A stretch of DNA of 64,000 bases, taken from contig NC_051437.1 in assembly GCF_001649575.2 (NCBI RefSeq), positions 12,989,215-13,053,214 on the forward strand, in the 5' to 3' direction. This document shows positions 63,859-64,000 of the stretch, piece after piece (the stretch's first letter is position 1; each line of letters opens with the position of its first letter). Both the position numbers and the translations under genes were made by a program. Below the pieces are notes generated by a model, which searched no databases, was not told the DNA's origin, and saw only the letters and a program-made list of their open reading frames with translations. The stretch comes from Kryptolebias marmoratus. Lineage: Eukaryota > Chordata > Actinopteri > Cyprinodontiformes > Rivulidae.

Positions 63859-64000
63859 TACAGGTGCTGGTCATAAAATTAGAATATCATGAAAAAGTAG
63901 ATTGATTTCAGTAATTCCATTTAAAAAGTGAAACTTGTATATTATATTCATACATTACATACAAACTCATATATTTCAAATGTTTATTTCGTTTAATTTT
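63859..64000. mobile_element. Terminal part of a Tc1-like DNA transposon, cut by window edge
   Basis: The stretch starting ACAGGTGCTGGTCATAAAAT and continuing TTAGAATATCATGAAAAAG and TCAGTAATTCCATTTAAAA is a well-known end of a Tc1-like element widespread in fish and other vertebrates; I recognise it from memory, not from a search. It begins at a TA dinucleotide (63859-63860), the expected Tc1 target, inside a dispersed-repeat copy. The element body is outside the window. Confidence 0.75.

Larger units (their letters stand above)
63126..64000 (-). other. Intron upstream of e1, running off the window
   Basis: 875 nt upstream of e1 with no further Sema exon. A minus-oriented dispersed repeat (63520-63858) is interrupted by the end of a Tc1-like element (63859 to edge). 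Confidence 0.8.

Noticed and set aside
63126..64000. Search for an upstream Sema exon
   Set aside because: No Sema-like translation was found. The interval is mostly repeat and transposon sequence.

Overview
This window looks like part of a bony-fish (teleost) nuclear genome. It is AT-rich, has short exons with GT-AG boundaries, and carries the interspersed DNA that fills teleost introns: Tc1/mariner fossils, an RTE-type LINE fragment, a hAT-type MITE, (CA)n tracts and a (GGAT)n-tailed LINE remnant. The species cannot be named from the sequence alone.

I can support one gene: plexin-D1 (plxnd1), read from the minus strand across essentially the whole window. I placed 24 consecutive internal exons from 63125 down to 111. 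They total 3216 coding bases (1072 codons). Every junction keeps the frame and no stop occurs. Below they are called e1 to e24 in transcription order, and residues are numbered from the first codon of e1. Both gene ends lie outside: the signal peptide and most of the Sema propeller upstream of 64000, and the Rho-GTPase-binding insert, second GAP half and C-terminus beyond base 1.

Protein layout: end of the Sema domain (e1), PSI 1 (e2-e3), an IPT-like linker (e3-e5), PSI 2 (e5-e6), a second linker (e7-e9), PSI 3 (e10), IPT/TIG repeats (e10-e17), the single transmembrane helix (e18-e19), the juxtamembrane helix (e19-e20), and the first half of the split R-Ras/Rap GAP domain with its arginine pair (e21-e24). 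Plexin-D1 is the endothelial and neuronal receptor for semaphorin 3E. Diagnostic matches to vertebrate plexin-D1 are the PSI 3 VYNC...DCSQC region, the TIG motif [15 protein letters not shown], the membrane-proximal QVGNF/LGGSE block and the cytoplasmic [14 protein letters not shown] block.

The introns hold the rest. The largest (25429-36099) splits the first TIG domain and contains a Tc1 fossil, an RTE LINE that has lost its reverse-transcriptase core, and simple repeats. One dispersed repeat family occurs about 16 times in both orientations. Other items are a fold-back element family, a short TTAAAGGG-ended MITE, a degenerate ACTAGT-rich array (14421-15216), three related TTTTAGCT-type arrays, and a Tc1-like element nested in another repeat at the right edge. 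Candidate regulatory sequence includes an ETS-site cluster with a FOX:ETS-like composite in the e3/e4 intron, and five RFX X-box-like motifs in other introns. I found no second protein-coding gene, tRNA, rRNA or CRISPR array, and no system that I would call new.
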